Assembly (NCBI RefSeq): GCF_030815985.1
Contig: NZ_JAUSXM010000001.1
Span: 2,666,001-2,730,000 of the forward strand
DNA length: 64,000 nt
Direction of reading: 5' to 3'
Source of the DNA: Paenibacillus sp. W2I17
Lineage (GTDB): Bacteria > Bacillota > Bacilli > Paenibacillales > Paenibacillaceae
Positions 25,739 through 34,750 of this stretch are shown here, piece by piece (position 1 is the stretch's first letter; every line of letters begins with the position of its first letter). The notes beneath the pieces were generated by a model that was not told the origin of the DNA, ran no database searches, and saw only the letters and a list, made by a program, of their open reading frames with translations. The position numbers and the translations under genes were made by a program.

Positions 25739-26695
25739 TTACTTATCAAAATTCACTTCTGGTGTTGTTAATTTATCATAAAAATCAACAACCTTATCCT
25801 TGTCTTCCGATGAGCGAATCGCCATCGCTGAACGTGGATGCTCGTCCAACGCACCTGTAATCATGTAAGGCAGAATGTAACCCCATTCTTCTTTTTCTCT
25901 GAGTGGAACCATCAACTGTTCCAACACACCAAGTACTGGACGCAGATTGTATTTCGTTCCTTTCAGATGAGCTACGAGCAATTCGGTTGGACAGTTTCCT
26001 GCCGCACGGCCCATACCATACACAGAAGCATCAAGCAGCTCAACGCCAAGTTCCGCCGCAATCAATGTGTTAGAAAACGCAAGCTGCATATTATTATGTG
26101 TGTGAACACCAAGACGCTTGTTAGGCAAGTGAGTCTTGAACTTCTCTACCAGATATTTCACATCATTATGATCCAGACTACCGTAAGAATCTACAATGTA
26201 GACAACATCTACGGAGCTTTCTTTGATCAATTCAAATGCTTCCAGCAACTCATTCTCCATAACATTGGAGAGTGCCATAATATTAAGTGTAGTTTCATAT
26301 CCACGATCATGGAATGTTTGAACCAGTGCAAGTGCCTTGTCCACATCTTTGCTGTAGCAGGCAACACGGATCAGATCCAGCATGCTCTCACTGCGAGGCA
26401 AGATATCATTTTCGTCCACACGACCTACGTCAACCAGTGCAGACAGTTTGGTATTGCCTTTTTGAGGGATAACTTTACGCAGGAAATCATCGTTCAGGAA
26501 ACGCCATGGTCCTGCTTCCTCGGCACCTTTAAGCAACTTCGGAGAGTTCTTATATCCAATTTCCATATAATCAACGCCAGCTTCATTCAATCCAGCATAC
26601 AGCTGTTGAACAAAGTCCACGCTAAAGTCCCAATTATTCACCAATCCGCCATCACGGATCGTACAATCTACAATTTTGCAATGATTTGTCTTCAT
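25739..26695 (-). CDS. HMGL-like aldolase-domain protein
   Basis: This 318-residue DRE-TIM-type TIM barrel has the metal-binding start VDCTIRDGGLVNNW (D and the RDGG motif), VHTHNN with the two metal His residues, and DASVYGMGRAAGN near the C-terminal face. These match the HMG-CoA lyase / 4-hydroxy-2-oxovalerate aldolase / isopropylmalate synthase superfamily. It lacks the C-terminal domain of LeuA. AAGGAG precedes the ATG by about 9 nt. No pathway partner is adjacent, so the substrate is unknown; automatic pipelines usually say only aldolase catalytic domain protein. Confidence 0.85.
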   Translation of the reverse strand: MKTNHCKIVDCTIRDGGLVNNWDFSVDFVQQLYAGLNEAGVDYMEIGYKNSPKLLKGAEEAGPWRFLNDDFLRKVIPQKGNTKLSALVDVGRVDENDILPRSESMLDLIRVACYSKDVDKALALVQTFHDRGYETTLNIMALSNVMENELLEAFELIKESSVDVVYIVDSYGSLDHNDVKYLVEKFKTHLPNKRLGVHTHNNMQLAFSNTLIAAELGVELLDASVYGMGRAAGNCPTELLVAHLKGTKYNLRPVLGVLEQLMVPLREKEEWGYILPYMITGALDEHPRSAMAIRSSEDKDKVVDFYDKLTTPEVNFDK

Positions 26696-26778
26696 TAATG
26701 TCTGCTCCTTTTCTGACCAACTTGTGTATTCCTCTCATGATACTTGAACGTGACAAGAAAAGTAAAGGGATTCCGGAC

Positions 26779-28092
26779 TTATTTACTTCGATAAGATTTC
26801 CAGGTTCGGTCAATCTCAACCATATCGGAATGATCCGGAACCTTTCCTCCATACCGCACGCTGTTATACGTATCAGGAAGTCTCGCAGACAGCTCATCTT
26901 CTTCTAACTTCACACCATTCTGAATAATGGTCTGTGCAGCCTCGAGCGGAGTTTGCGTCCCCTGTATTTCCACGCCTCGATGAGCAGCTCTGTCAATCCA
27001 AGTCCGATAGTAATACCGAACACGTTCAGCATTCTGCGCAGGTGGCGCTTCTTTCTTCCGAAACCAATTCTTTCGGACTTTTGCTGGCGCATCAAGCGTC
27101 TCACTGACATCGATATACTCCGTCCGTGGTTCTGCCTTCTTTTCACCTGGTTGTAACATCCCCTTGAATCGATCCATAAGTCTGTTTATCGTTTTTTGTC
27201 CCACCCTCATAAGCAGCCACAGGATTGCTCCTGCTACAGCACACATCACTACCCATCCGAGGATGTTCCAGAAGACCGAGGGCTCGGATGGCGGCTCTCT
27301 CCAGTCATTCGGTATATTTAGCGGCTGATTGGGGTTGTCCATTGGTAATCGTGGCTCCTCGCCAGAAACTGGACCAAACCATCCCCTGATCCATGCAAGC
27401 AAGCGGTCACGTAGCGGCCCCAGCCAGGCAGCCAGACTTGGGAAAGCACCGATCGCAACGATAACAATAAACATCCACATGAACCGCTGATGATTTGCAC
27501 GTGCAAAATCTCTTAATACCAATCTTCTCTTGCCGTCATTGAGTATTGCCTGATCCAGTTGCAGCATATATCGTCCAACCAGCCAAAAGGCAAAGCTGAT
27601 CACACCCGCAATATAGATCCATACAGTGTAGGTTTGTATCGGCTGCATGAATTCCAACGAATTCGAAGCAATCATAAGCACGATTGCACTGATTACACCC
27701 ATAATCTGCAAGCGCCATAACAACACAGAATGAAAGACTGGCTGGAAGGTCAGACCTGCATAAGCCGAGATGACTCCACACAGTACCAATGTGATGATAT
27801 CCGGCAACGGGAGAATGAGGCTCATCCCAACAACGAGTGCGACGAGAAACCCTATGACGAGTGCCGTTACTCCACGAATGAATGTACTCTTCTCGCTAAG
27901 ACCTGGAATTTTATGCTGAATGAACTGTCCCAACCAACCTACAAGAACAACCAGGATGAATAATGTGAACGGCAAATGTTCCATTGCGTAGAATGAAGCA
28001 AGCGTAAATATCGGAAAAAGGTATATACCAGCCATCAAGACGGCAAGCATTGCTATGAGTCCTTTGGTCGTCGCTACCGGTCTGTTCCTCAT
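26779..28092 (-). CDS. DUF4129-domain membrane protein (TgpA-like without transglutaminase core)
   Basis: This 437-residue protein has about six N-terminal hydrophobic helices, a Pro-rich extracytoplasmic loop (EEPRLPMDNPNQPLNIP), a further helix (FWNILGWVVMCAVAGAILWL) and a C-terminal cytosolic DUF4129 domain (VRYYYRTWIDRAAHRGVEIQGTQTPLEAA). In B. subtilis YebA and in TgpA, a transglutaminase core sits between these parts; here I see no Cys-His-Asp triad region. It overlaps the DUF58 gene by 4 nt, and MoxR precedes both. A role in cell-surface homeostasis is likely from the cluster. Confidence 0.87.
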   Translation of the reverse strand: MRNRPVATTKGLIAMLAVLMAGIYLFPIFTLASFYAMEHLPFTLFILVVLVGWLGQFIQHKIPGLSEKSTFIRGVTALVIGFLVALVVGMSLILPLPDIITLVLCGVISAYAGLTFQPVFHSVLLWRLQIMGVISAIVLMIASNSLEFMQPIQTYTVWIYIAGVISFAFWLVGRYMLQLDQAILNDGKRRLVLRDFARANHQRFMWMFIVIVAIGAFPSLAAWLGPLRDRLLAWIRGWFGPVSGEEPRLPMDNPNQPLNIPNDWREPPSEPSVFWNILGWVVMCAVAGAILWLLMRVGQKTINRLMDRFKGMLQPGEKKAEPRTEYIDVSETLDAPAKVRKNWFRKKEAPPAQNAERVRYYYRTWIDRAAHRGVEIQGTQTPLEAAQTIIQNGVKLEEDELSARLPDTYNSVRYGGKVPDHSDMVEIDRTWKSYRSK

Positions 28093-29204
28093 GCACTCAC
28101 CGCCTTTGTATTACCCTTCACGTCCTCTACCGGGAGAATCGTCACACGATGTCCTTGTTCGTGCAGACGTGCAATCTCGTGCTCCATTGCGGCAGATACA
28201 TAGGATGTAATCAGCAGATAGCTGCGGATTTGCTGTGCTTCTTCATTCAGACGTACTTCATCATTCAGAAATTGCTCCATGGGTACCATGCATTTCAACT
28301 CTGTCTCAGCCATAGCTTCCAGTAACCGTTCCAGATGGGGCGTGCCATAATCCGGCTCAATCCGAAGTGTATCGCGGCCTCCACCCACATGATAACCATT
28401 ATGGGCGAAGCCTGCCGGCAACCCTCTACCGATGGCATCCACTGCAGCCGTGGCAGCGTAACGAAGTGCCCGTTCAATCTTTTCCGGTCGAGTAACAACA
28501 CTCCACATATCTGCCGATTCCTGAATGTTGACTACAATCCAGGATTGCGGATCAGCCGTCCATCCCTGCTTGTAGACTTGTAATTCACCTGTACGTGCAC
28601 TCGCTTTCCAGTGAATACGATTCATGGGGTCGCCTGCACCATAAGGCCGAACACCCAGGATCAAGAAAGGATCTTCAACGATCCATCGTGATACTTCCAC
28701 TTCTCCCTGCCATACCTGATAAATTGCAGGAAGATCCTCTGCATTCACTAATGAAGGATACACAATCATAGACATTTGCAAAGGAATCGGTTTGGTGGAA
28801 CGCCACACGCCAAAGAGATCCCCACCTGTCATCGTTGCTGTATTTAATGGATAAACTCCACGCTGAGTACATGTAAAAGGATGCTTACGCGTAATACGAG
28901 TAAACGGTTTTAACGTAAAAATACTCTTATGGTTCTGATAGATTTCGCCTTGACTAATATCCATACCTGAACCGGAACGAAATACAAACGACACTGGCAT
29001 CATCGATTCAAGTCTGAGCCACGGAACGGAGACTCGTTTCTCATTTGATATCGTCTCCACCATCTCAAGTTCATCTCCAGCGTAACAACGCAGCTTGCTG
29101 AATTGTCTGCTGTACTTGAGTTTTCGCAGTGCAGGTCGTCCAAACCACACACCATGTATAACTACGACAATGCCTCCAACAAGGACAAGCCATAATAATG
29201 CCAT
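28089..29204 (-). CDS. DUF58 domain protein
   Basis: This 371-residue protein has an N-terminal membrane anchor (LLWLVLVGGIVVVIHGVWF) and a basic stretch, then a beta-rich region. The DUF58 hallmark ILGVRPYGAGDPMNRIHWKASARTGELQVYK lies in the middle, followed by a von Willebrand-A-like region. DUF58 proteins pair with MoxR ATPases, as in yeaC-yeaD-yebA of B. subtilis. It starts 4 nt after the moxR stop and overlaps the next gene, so the three are one operon. Confidence 0.92.
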   Translation of the reverse strand: MALLWLVLVGGIVVVIHGVWFGRPALRKLKYSRQFSKLRCYAGDELEMVETISNEKRVSVPWLRLESMMPVSFVFRSGSGMDISQGEIYQNHKSIFTLKPFTRITRKHPFTCTQRGVYPLNTATMTGGDLFGVWRSTKPIPLQMSMIVYPSLVNAEDLPAIYQVWQGEVEVSRWIVEDPFLILGVRPYGAGDPMNRIHWKASARTGELQVYKQGWTADPQSWIVVNIQESADMWSVVTRPEKIERALRYAATAAVDAIGRGLPAGFAHNGYHVGGGRDTLRIEPDYGTPHLERLLEAMAETELKCMVPMEQFLNDEVRLNEEAQQIRSYLLITSYVSAAMEHEIARLHEQGHRVTILPVEDVKGNTKAVSA

Positions 29205-29208
29205 AAGA

Positions 29209-30180
29209 TTAACGCCCGCTTGTAGCGAGATTCTCCGTAGGCACTTCTGTCTGATTCAGAAGTTCCTGGATGATACGCTCAGCCAAGCCCTCTTGTTGTC
29301 TGATCCGGTTACGGAATACAAGTCGGTGGGCCAGCACAGGTTCCGCCAGAACTTTAATATCATCAGGCAAAACAAAGTCTCTGCCATGCAGCGCAGCCCA
29401 GGCCTGACTTGCCTTGAGTAATGCCTGAGCCCCTCGTGGACTTACGCCAAGCGAGAGCTCGGGATGTTGCCTTGTTGCTTCGGTTAACTGAATGATATAT
29501 CGTAGCAAATCTTCGTTGATTTGCACTGTTTTATACGTATCCTGCGCCTTCAAAAGTTCTTCACGACTGATCACTGCCGAGAGATCATCAACTGAACGAC
29601 TGGCTACCGTACGTCTCAAAATTTCTACACTCTCTTCACTGCTTGGATAACCCATGCGAATTTTCATCATAAAACGATCCATCTGCGCTTCAGGTAGCGG
29701 AAAAGTTCCCTGGTTATCTACAGGGTTCTGGGTGGCGATAACGATAAATGGCCGTTCCAGCTGTCTCGTTGAACCGTCAATACTGATCTGGCGCTCTTCC
29801 ATGCACTCCAGCAAGCTTGATTGTGTACGCGGTGTAGCCCGATTAATCTCATCGGCTAGTACAAGATTGGCAAACAAGGGGCCGGGTCGGAATTCAAAAT
29901 CCCCTTCTTTTTGATTAAAAAAATGAATTCCTGTTAAGTCAGAGGGCAGCAAGTCCGGTGTAAACTGTATCCGTTGGAATGTGCAGTCCAATGAAGAGGC
30001 TACCGATTTGGCGAGCATCGTTTTCCCGGTACCCGGTACATCCTCCAGCAGCACATGTCCTGACGCTATGATCGCTGTCATCACCAGCTCTATCGTATGC
30101 TCTTTTCCCACAATCACTTTTCCCACGTGATCCATCAGTTGTTGATTCATTCGTTCCATTCCTTGGATTTCCATCTGCAT
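29209..30180 (-). CDS. MoxR-family AAA+ ATPase
   Basis: This 323-residue AAA_3 protein has Walker A VPGTGKTMLAKS, Walker B VLADEINRATPRTQSSLLE and sensor 1 VIATQNPVDNQGTFPLPEAQMDRFMMK, with a C-terminal lid (LSLGVSPRGAQALLKASQAWA). MoxR ATPases act as chaperones that help assemble or activate VWA/DUF58 partners. GAAGG lies a few nt before the ATG. It is first in the MoxR-DUF58-DUF4129 operon. Confidence 0.95.
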   Translation of the reverse strand: MQMEIQGMERMNQQLMDHVGKVIVGKEHTIELVMTAIIASGHVLLEDVPGTGKTMLAKSVASSLDCTFQRIQFTPDLLPSDLTGIHFFNQKEGDFEFRPGPLFANLVLADEINRATPRTQSSLLECMEERQISIDGSTRQLERPFIVIATQNPVDNQGTFPLPEAQMDRFMMKIRMGYPSSEESVEILRRTVASRSVDDLSAVISREELLKAQDTYKTVQINEDLLRYIIQLTEATRQHPELSLGVSPRGAQALLKASQAWAALHGRDFVLPDDIKVLAEPVLAHRLVFRNRIRQQEGLAERIIQELLNQTEVPTENLATSGR

Positions 30181-30249
30181 CTCATCCTTCCGTTATGGAG
30201 CTTATGTATTCGCATTCATTACTAACTATAACCCTTATTGGCAACATAA

Positions 30250-30282
30250 AACAAAGGAGTTGGCAAATGGCCAACTCCTTAA
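30250..30282 (-). terminator. Terminator of the histidine kinase gene
   Basis: AAGGAGTTGGC pairs perfectly with GCCAACTCCTT over a 5-nt loop, followed by TTGTTTT on the minus strand. It separates the kinase from the moxR operon. Confidence 0.88.
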
Positions 30283-30295
30283 CTCCCCGCTTTTC

Positions 30296-31402
30296 TCAAT
30301 ATACCAAGGGTAACATAATTATAAACCGCGTGCCTTCGCCCTTTTTGCTGTCCACAGAGATGGTGCCTCCATGGTTCTTGATGATTCGGTAACTCACCGA
30401 AAGTCCAAGTCCCGTTCCGCTCTCCTTGGTCGTGAAGAATGGATCAAACAGACGTACAAGCGTGTTATGGTCCATCCCTTGACCGTTATCCGCGATGGAG
30501 ATCTGCACGAACTTGTTTTCCGTGGCGGTAGATATTCGAATTAGACCCGTATGTTCTTCGCCGACTTCCTCAATGGCATCCATTGCGTTTTTCACCATAT
30601 TCAAAATAACCTGCTTAATCTGTTTGACATCAATGGATACATTCAACGGGGCATCCCCTTCATCCAGTACAATCTCGCATCCCTTCATCAAACCTTCGCT
30701 TTCGGTCAGCAAGACCACCTCTTTGAGCAAAGAGTCGACGGATATCACGGTCTTCTGTGGAGCTGACGGTTTGGAAGAATTCAAAAATTCGTAGATGATG
30801 TCATTCGCCCGATCAATCTCCGTCAGTATGATTCGAGCGTACTCGTCTTTGCCGAGCTGCAGCAAATGTGGCCTGAGCAGTTGGATGAACCCACGGATTG
30901 CAGTCAACGGATTACGAATTTCATGAGCAATAGATGCTGAAATTCGCCCCAGCATCGCAAGTTTGTCATTTTGATAAGCGGTCTGTTCAATTTGTTTATA
31001 ATCAGATACATCTTTGACGCTGAACAAGAAGTCGCCATCCATCTGATCACCGTACGTCACAGTAACCAGCCAATGCCTTCCGTATTCATCAATCAACTCA
31101 TGATAGCGCTTACGGTGAAAAATAGTTTCCCGATAGATACGTAAAATTTTCTTTTTCTTGAATCGGCTCATCTGTGGATGATGCAGCATTTGCATCAGGG
31201 TGCAGCCGCTCAACAGACTTCTTGGAAGTTCCAACAACTTTGCCATCTGAACGTTAATAAACGTCAATACACCGTGACTGTCAAACAACATAATACCGCT
31301 ATCCAGATGTTCCAGTACATTCTCGTACTTGTTGTTATCCAGATGCACAGGCGGGAAACCATCCGTTGGTTGAGGCACTGTATCCTGAAATTCACTAATC
31401 AT
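30296..31402 (-). CDS. PAS-domain histidine kinase, sporulation-kinase type
   Basis: This is a soluble sensor kinase of about 368 residues. An N-terminal PAS domain (GIMLFDSHGVLTFINVQMAKLLELP) is followed by HisKA with the H-box ASIAHEIRNPLTAIRGFIQLL, then HATPase_c with N-box VILNMVKNAMDAIEE, G1 DNGQGMD, F-box LFDPFFTTK and G2 GTGLGLSVSYRIIKNHGG. The H-box wording matches kinases that feed Spo0F (KinA-E). No response regulator is adjacent, as for orphan phosphorelay kinases. The ATG before ISEFQDTVPQP was picked for AAGGAGG 8 nt upstream. Input to the sporulation phosphorelay is inferred. Confidence 0.9.
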   Translation of the reverse strand: MISEFQDTVPQPTDGFPPVHLDNNKYENVLEHLDSGIMLFDSHGVLTFINVQMAKLLELPRSLLSGCTLMQMLHHPQMSRFKKKKILRIYRETIFHRKRYHELIDEYGRHWLVTVTYGDQMDGDFLFSVKDVSDYKQIEQTAYQNDKLAMLGRISASIAHEIRNPLTAIRGFIQLLRPHLLQLGKDEYARIILTEIDRANDIIYEFLNSSKPSAPQKTVISVDSLLKEVVLLTESEGLMKGCEIVLDEGDAPLNVSIDVKQIKQVILNMVKNAMDAIEEVGEEHTGLIRISTATENKFVQISIADNGQGMDHNTLVRLFDPFFTTKESGTGLGLSVSYRIIKNHGGTISVDSKKGEGTRFIIMLPLVY

Positions 31403-31773
31403 GTCAGGTTCCTCCTTTTCACGTAAATGATAAACTTGCCATTCGGACATCATATCATCACAGAAACAGGAAGGGCCGATTTTTATTTTTCATTACCGGT
31501 GCCCTTTCGTTGGGGGGCTGAGCCGAAAATATGGATGGCATGGCCGGAACTCAAGCTGGTCTATTCCCGGTAACCAACAGTCGATCCGGAAAATCATATA
31601 CGTTTGTCCCATTCTGACCTTCTCCTATTCCCAAACACGAACATTTTTTTGCTCCGCCTCTTTTGCAAGTCTGTTTTTATCATAGACAAGTTTATAGAAG
31701 AGAGTCAATCGGAGAAAGTGTCGAATGGAAATTATTTTAAAAAAAACCTCGAATTAGTTCCAGAATACAGCAC
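31403..31773. other. Intergenic region: kinase upstream region with possible structured RNA
   Basis: No gene is seen between the kinase start and the next terminator. At 31493-31573 two 7-nt arms (TTACCGG/CCGGTAA) close a 67-nt interior with two further hairpins, GCCC/GGGC and GAGCCG/CGG(AA)CTC. This is a plausible three-way junction in the kinase 5' UTR. It matches no riboswitch class I could recall. The rest is AT-rich, without clear motifs. Confidence 0.4.
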
Positions 31774-31820
31774 AAAAACGAAGCCGTTTCACCCAATAGG
31801 CAAATCAGCTTCGTTTTTAA
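31774..31820 (-). terminator. Terminator of the small zinc-finger-like gene
   Basis: AAAAACGAAGC pairs with GCTTCGTTTTT around a 23-nt loop, leaving a T-run on either strand. It lies about 30 nt past the stop of the gene at 31852. Confidence 0.8.
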
Positions 31821-31851
31821 TATCTTTAATTGGTGATATATCCGAGATCAT

Positions 31852-32268
31852 CTATAGTCCGGTCTTATTATGCTGAATTTTCAGTCTGCGCTGACTCATC
31901 ACAGCTAATCGACGTTTAAGTTCGCTTTCCCACTTCTCGTCTTTGGTTTCCTTGGCGAGCCTGAGCAAATCCAGAGCCATATCAATCTGGCGTTGCACAA
32001 TGACCATGGCATCCTCGCTCTCACGGTTTACACAGTTTTCAAAAATCGCATCCTCATCTTCTGTAACATAATCTTGAAAGTCGATCTCAGATGCACCGTC
32101 TCCATGCGCGTATTCAGCCAGAATTTCGTATTCGTTTTCCACTTTATAATGCACCTCAACCCGATGACACACCGGGCAAAACAGCAGGGGAACATTATGA
32201 ACCTGGGTGCGGTAATGCTTCAGCGTGCCCTTCGTTCCAACCATACTTGCCCCACAACAGTAACTCAT
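31852..32268 (-). CDS. Small Cys-rich protein of unknown function (zinc-finger-like N-terminus)
   Basis: This 138-residue protein begins SYCCGASMVGTKGTLKHY and continues to LLFCPVCHRVEVHY. The CC...CPVC arrangement resembles YgiT-type zinc fingers. An acidic middle (DFQDYVTEDEDAIFENC) and a long C-terminal helix (VIVQRQIDMALDLLRLAKETKDEKWESELKRRL) follow. GAGGGTGA lies 7 nt before the ATG. It is monocistronic and I can assign no function. Zinc binding is inferred from the Cys spacing. Confidence 0.75.
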   Translation of the reverse strand: MSYCCGASMVGTKGTLKHYRTQVHNVPLLFCPVCHRVEVHYKVENEYEILAEYAHGDGASEIDFQDYVTEDEDAIFENCVNRESEDAMVIVQRQIDMALDLLRLAKETKDEKWESELKRRLAVMSQRRLKIQHNKTGL

Positions 32269-32550
32269 TTTTGTTCACCCTCCTTATTACGTGCCGGGAC
32301 AAATGCCATCCCGTACACTTCCAGCACTTCCGAAAAGGAATAGTTCCATCAGTGTATCACATTCATGTACAGATTATAAATGCAGAGCACCGGAATATTT
32401 ACCGGGTTTCCATACCCTATTCGCCTTGAAGGCCATCAATTCCTCTTTCAACAGATAAAAAGAAGACTTTCTTCTAATATATTATTAACACGCTTAGCTG
32501 CTTGTTCAAACACTTTTGATTAACTTCGTGATAACTTCCGCCAAAAGGGT
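32269..32550. other. Intergenic region with little visible content
   Basis: The region holds the ribosome binding site of the preceding minus-strand gene and a TATAAT hexamer on the minus strand at 32374-32379 without a convincing -35. I see no open frame or repeat. Confidence 0.5.
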
Positions 32551-32588
32551 GCAAAAAGCCCTCAATCCCTAACGGGATGAGGGCTTGA
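32551..32588 (-). terminator. Terminator of the peroxiredoxin gene
   Basis: AAGCCCTC and ATCCC pair with GGGAT and GAGGGCTT across a TAAC loop (one bulged A), followed by TTTTTGC on the minus strand. Confidence 0.88.
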
Positions 32589-32614
32589 ACAAAAACCGTT
32601 CAAGTTAACCTGGC

Positions 32615-33154
32615 TTACAGGTTAGTGTCGCCTGGTTTCCAGTTCATTGCACACAATCCGCCGGATTGCAGTGCTTGCAGTACGCGAAGTGTTTCTTCAA
32701 CACTACGGCCTACATCGTTGTGGTTAACCACTTGATATTTCAATTCGCCTTCTGGATCGATGATGAACAGACCGCGCAATGCTACGCCTTCTTCTTCGAT
32801 CAGAACGCCGTAATCTTTAGCCACTTGCTTCGTGATATCGGAAGCCAGCGGGAAGTTCAATTGACCCAGACCATTGCTGTCTACAGGTGTGTTGATCCAT
32901 GCTTTGTGGCTGTGCACGGAGTCTACGCTCACGCCAAGGATTTCTGTATCCAAAGCTTTGAATTGCTCGGAAGCAACGCTCAAAGCTGTAATTTCAGTTG
33001 GGCACACAAATGTGAAGTCCAAAGGATAAAAGAAGAATACAAGCCATTTGCCACGATAATCGGACAGTTTAACGGAACCAAAGTCTTGTCCGTCTCCCGA
33101 TACTGTTTCCATTGCGAAATCCGGTGCTGGTCTACCTACCAAACGTTCTGCCAT
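32615..33154 (-). CDS. 2-Cys peroxiredoxin (AhpC/Prx1 type)
   Basis: This 179-residue thiol peroxidase has its peroxidatic Cys in FYPLDFTFVCPTE (near residue 52) and its resolving Cys in GGLCAMNW near the C-terminus, so it should be a typical 2-Cys homodimer reducing hydrogen peroxide and organic peroxides. No ahpF gene is adjacent; thioredoxin is the likelier reductant. AAGGAGG precedes the ATG. Two PerR-box-like sites lie upstream, which fits peroxide induction. Confidence 0.95.
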   Translation of the reverse strand: MAERLVGRPAPDFAMETVSGDGQDFGSVKLSDYRGKWLVFFFYPLDFTFVCPTEITALSVASEQFKALDTEILGVSVDSVHSHKAWINTPVDSNGLGQLNFPLASDITKQVAKDYGVLIEEEGVALRGLFIIDPEGELKYQVVNHNDVGRSVEETLRVLQALQSGGLCAMNWKPGDTNL

Positions 33155-33276
33155 AACTAAAAATTCCTCCTTTGGGATTATGTAAGCATCCTTGCGGATT
33201 GCTCATCATCAAGAAAAACGCGTACGCTTTTCCTGTAATTAAAATGATTTGATACTTGATAACAAGTACAAGTAAA

Positions 33277-33305
33277 ATGTTATCATCCGGACTTCCCAAA
33301 GTCAA
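33277..33305 (-). promoter_or_regulatory. Candidate peroxiredoxin promoter
   Basis: TTGACT and TAACAT are spaced by 17 nt on the minus strand, about 120 nt upstream of the start. A PerR-box-like sequence abuts the -35. Confidence 0.5.
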
Positions 33306-33307
33306 GA

Positions 33308-33339
33308 TTATAAACATTATTTTTTTATAATCATTATAA
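33308..33339. promoter_or_regulatory. Tandem PerR boxes
   Basis: TTATAATCATTATAA at 33325-33339 matches the 15-bp Per box consensus (TTATAATnATTATAA) at every position. A weaker copy, TTATAAACATTATTT at 33308-33322, matches 12 of 15 positions and lies directly against the peroxiredoxin -35. PerR represses peroxide-defence genes until its iron site is oxidised. Confidence 0.75.
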
Positions 33340-33431
33340 ATAAGGATTTTTCGTGGCAATAATGATAAAGGAACAGCCCTCTGTACATTCCATAACTGGA
33401 AACAAAGGGCTGCCTGTAGTTGGTAATATAA

Positions 33432-34517
33432 TTACGCTTGTTTCTGAATAGCCGCCACGATCAAATCGCCCATTTCGGTCGTGCTGATCGCTGTGCTCTT
33501 GTCTACAGCAATATCACTTGTGCGGTGTCCTGCGTTCAATACATCCGACACAGCTGCTTCAATGGCATCCGCACCTTCTGCATAACCAAAGGTTGTGCGG
33601 AACATCAACGCCAAAGAGAGGATGGTTGCAATCGGATTAGCGAGGCCTTGACCTGCGATATCCGGTGCAGAACCGTGTACCGGCTCATAGAGTCCGAAGC
33701 TGCCCTCTCCCAGTGATGCAGATGCGAGCATACCGATGGAACCTGTCAACATCGCTGCTTCATCACTCAAGATATCTCCAAACATGTTTTCCGTTACGAT
33801 GACATCGAAGCTGGACGGACGACGCAGCAATTGCATCGCGCAGTTGTCCACCAGTACATGCTCCAGTTCAACATCCGGATAATCCGGTGCTACCCGGTTC
33901 ACGACTTCACGCCAGAGACGGGAAGTTTCCAATACGTTGGCTTTGTCTACTGAAGCCAGCTTTTTGCGACGTCCTTGCGCAATTTCGAATGCCTGACGAA
34001 CGATCCGCTCCACTTCTGTTACATTATATGCACATGTATCTACTGCCTCTTCGCCCTGTGCACTTTCACGTCTGAATTTCTCACCGAAGTAGATCCCACC
34101 TGTCAACTCACGTACCACCATCAGATCTGTACCTTCAAGTACTTCTGGCTTCAGAGTTGAAGCATCCTTAAGGCAATCAAATACGACAGCCGGACGCAGG
34201 TTGGAGAACAATCCAAGTGCTTTGCGAATACCCAGCAGGCCTGTTTCCGGACGAAGCTCCTTGCTGTTGTTATCCCATTTTGGACCGCCAACTGCTCCAA
34301 GCAGGACTGCGTCTGCACTTTTACATACAGTCAGTGTTTCTTCTGGAAGAGGTGTACCCTTCTCATCAATCGCAATTCCGCCAAACAACGCATGCTCTGT
34401 CTCAAAACGATAACCGAATACTTCCTCCGTACGTTTAAGAACTTTCTCAGCCTCAGCTACGACTTCAGGGCCAATTCCGTCACCTGCAATAACTGCAATT
34501 TTTTTCACGTCTGCCAT
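33432..34517 (-). CDS. leuB: 3-isopropylmalate dehydrogenase
   Basis: This enzyme of about 361 residues oxidises and decarboxylates 3-isopropylmalate to 2-oxoisocaproate in leucine synthesis. Family features are the N-terminal [28 protein letters not shown], the substrate-binding Arg segment ([27 protein letters not shown]), [13 protein letters not shown] and the NAD-site [14 protein letters not shown]. The ATG before ADVKKIAVI was chosen over an upstream GTG that lies in the AAGGAG site. It reads in the same direction as leuA but is cut off from it by a divergent aldo/keto reductase gene. Confidence 0.96.
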   Translation of the reverse strand: MADVKKIAVIAGDGIGPEVVAEAEKVLKRTEEVFGYRFETEHALFGGIAIDEKGTPLPEETLTVCKSADAVLLGAVGGPKWDNNSKELRPETGLLGIRKALGLFSNLRPAVVFDCLKDASTLKPEVLEGTDLMVVRELTGGIYFGEKFRRESAQGEEAVDTCAYNVTEVERIVRQAFEIAQGRRKKLASVDKANVLETSRLWREVVNRVAPDYPDVELEHVLVDNCAMQLLRRPSSFDVIVTENMFGDILSDEAAMLTGSIGMLASASLGEGSFGLYEPVHGSAPDIAGQGLANPIATILSLALMFRTTFGYAEGADAIEAAVSDVLNAGHRTSDIAVDKSTAISTTEMGDLIVAAIQKQA

Positions 34518-34680
34518 TGGGTTGTCCACTCCTTATATTTCATTCATTAATTATTCATAAAGTAACGTCTCATATTAACTCTCTCTTTTGTATCATATTC
34601 CAAGGTCATTTGACCAAGATATACAATCTATGACTTTAATAGATTTTACCTATAAGCCAATAGAGATTAGCCTTTCCAAG

Positions 34681-34709
34681 TTGTTCTGACCTCCCGGCTG
34701 GGTTAAAAT
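34681..34709 (+). promoter_or_regulatory. Aldo/keto reductase promoter
   Basis: TTGTTC, 17 nt, then TAAAAT, about 40 nt before the start codon. This is a reasonable sigma-A match. Confidence 0.5.
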
Positions 34710-34750
34710 ATAGCTGAATTCAAATCAGGTACGCAGGAGGGATAAGCAAC

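Noticed and set aside
25838..26698. 286-codon plus-strand open frame
   Set aside because: Antisense shadow of the aldolase-like gene, whose metal-binding motifs show the minus strand is coding.
31501..31560. TPP or c-di-GMP riboswitch on the plus strand
   Set aside because: GGCTGAG and GGATGGC recall parts of the TPP motif, but the second conserved block and spacing are missing and no plus-strand gene follows.
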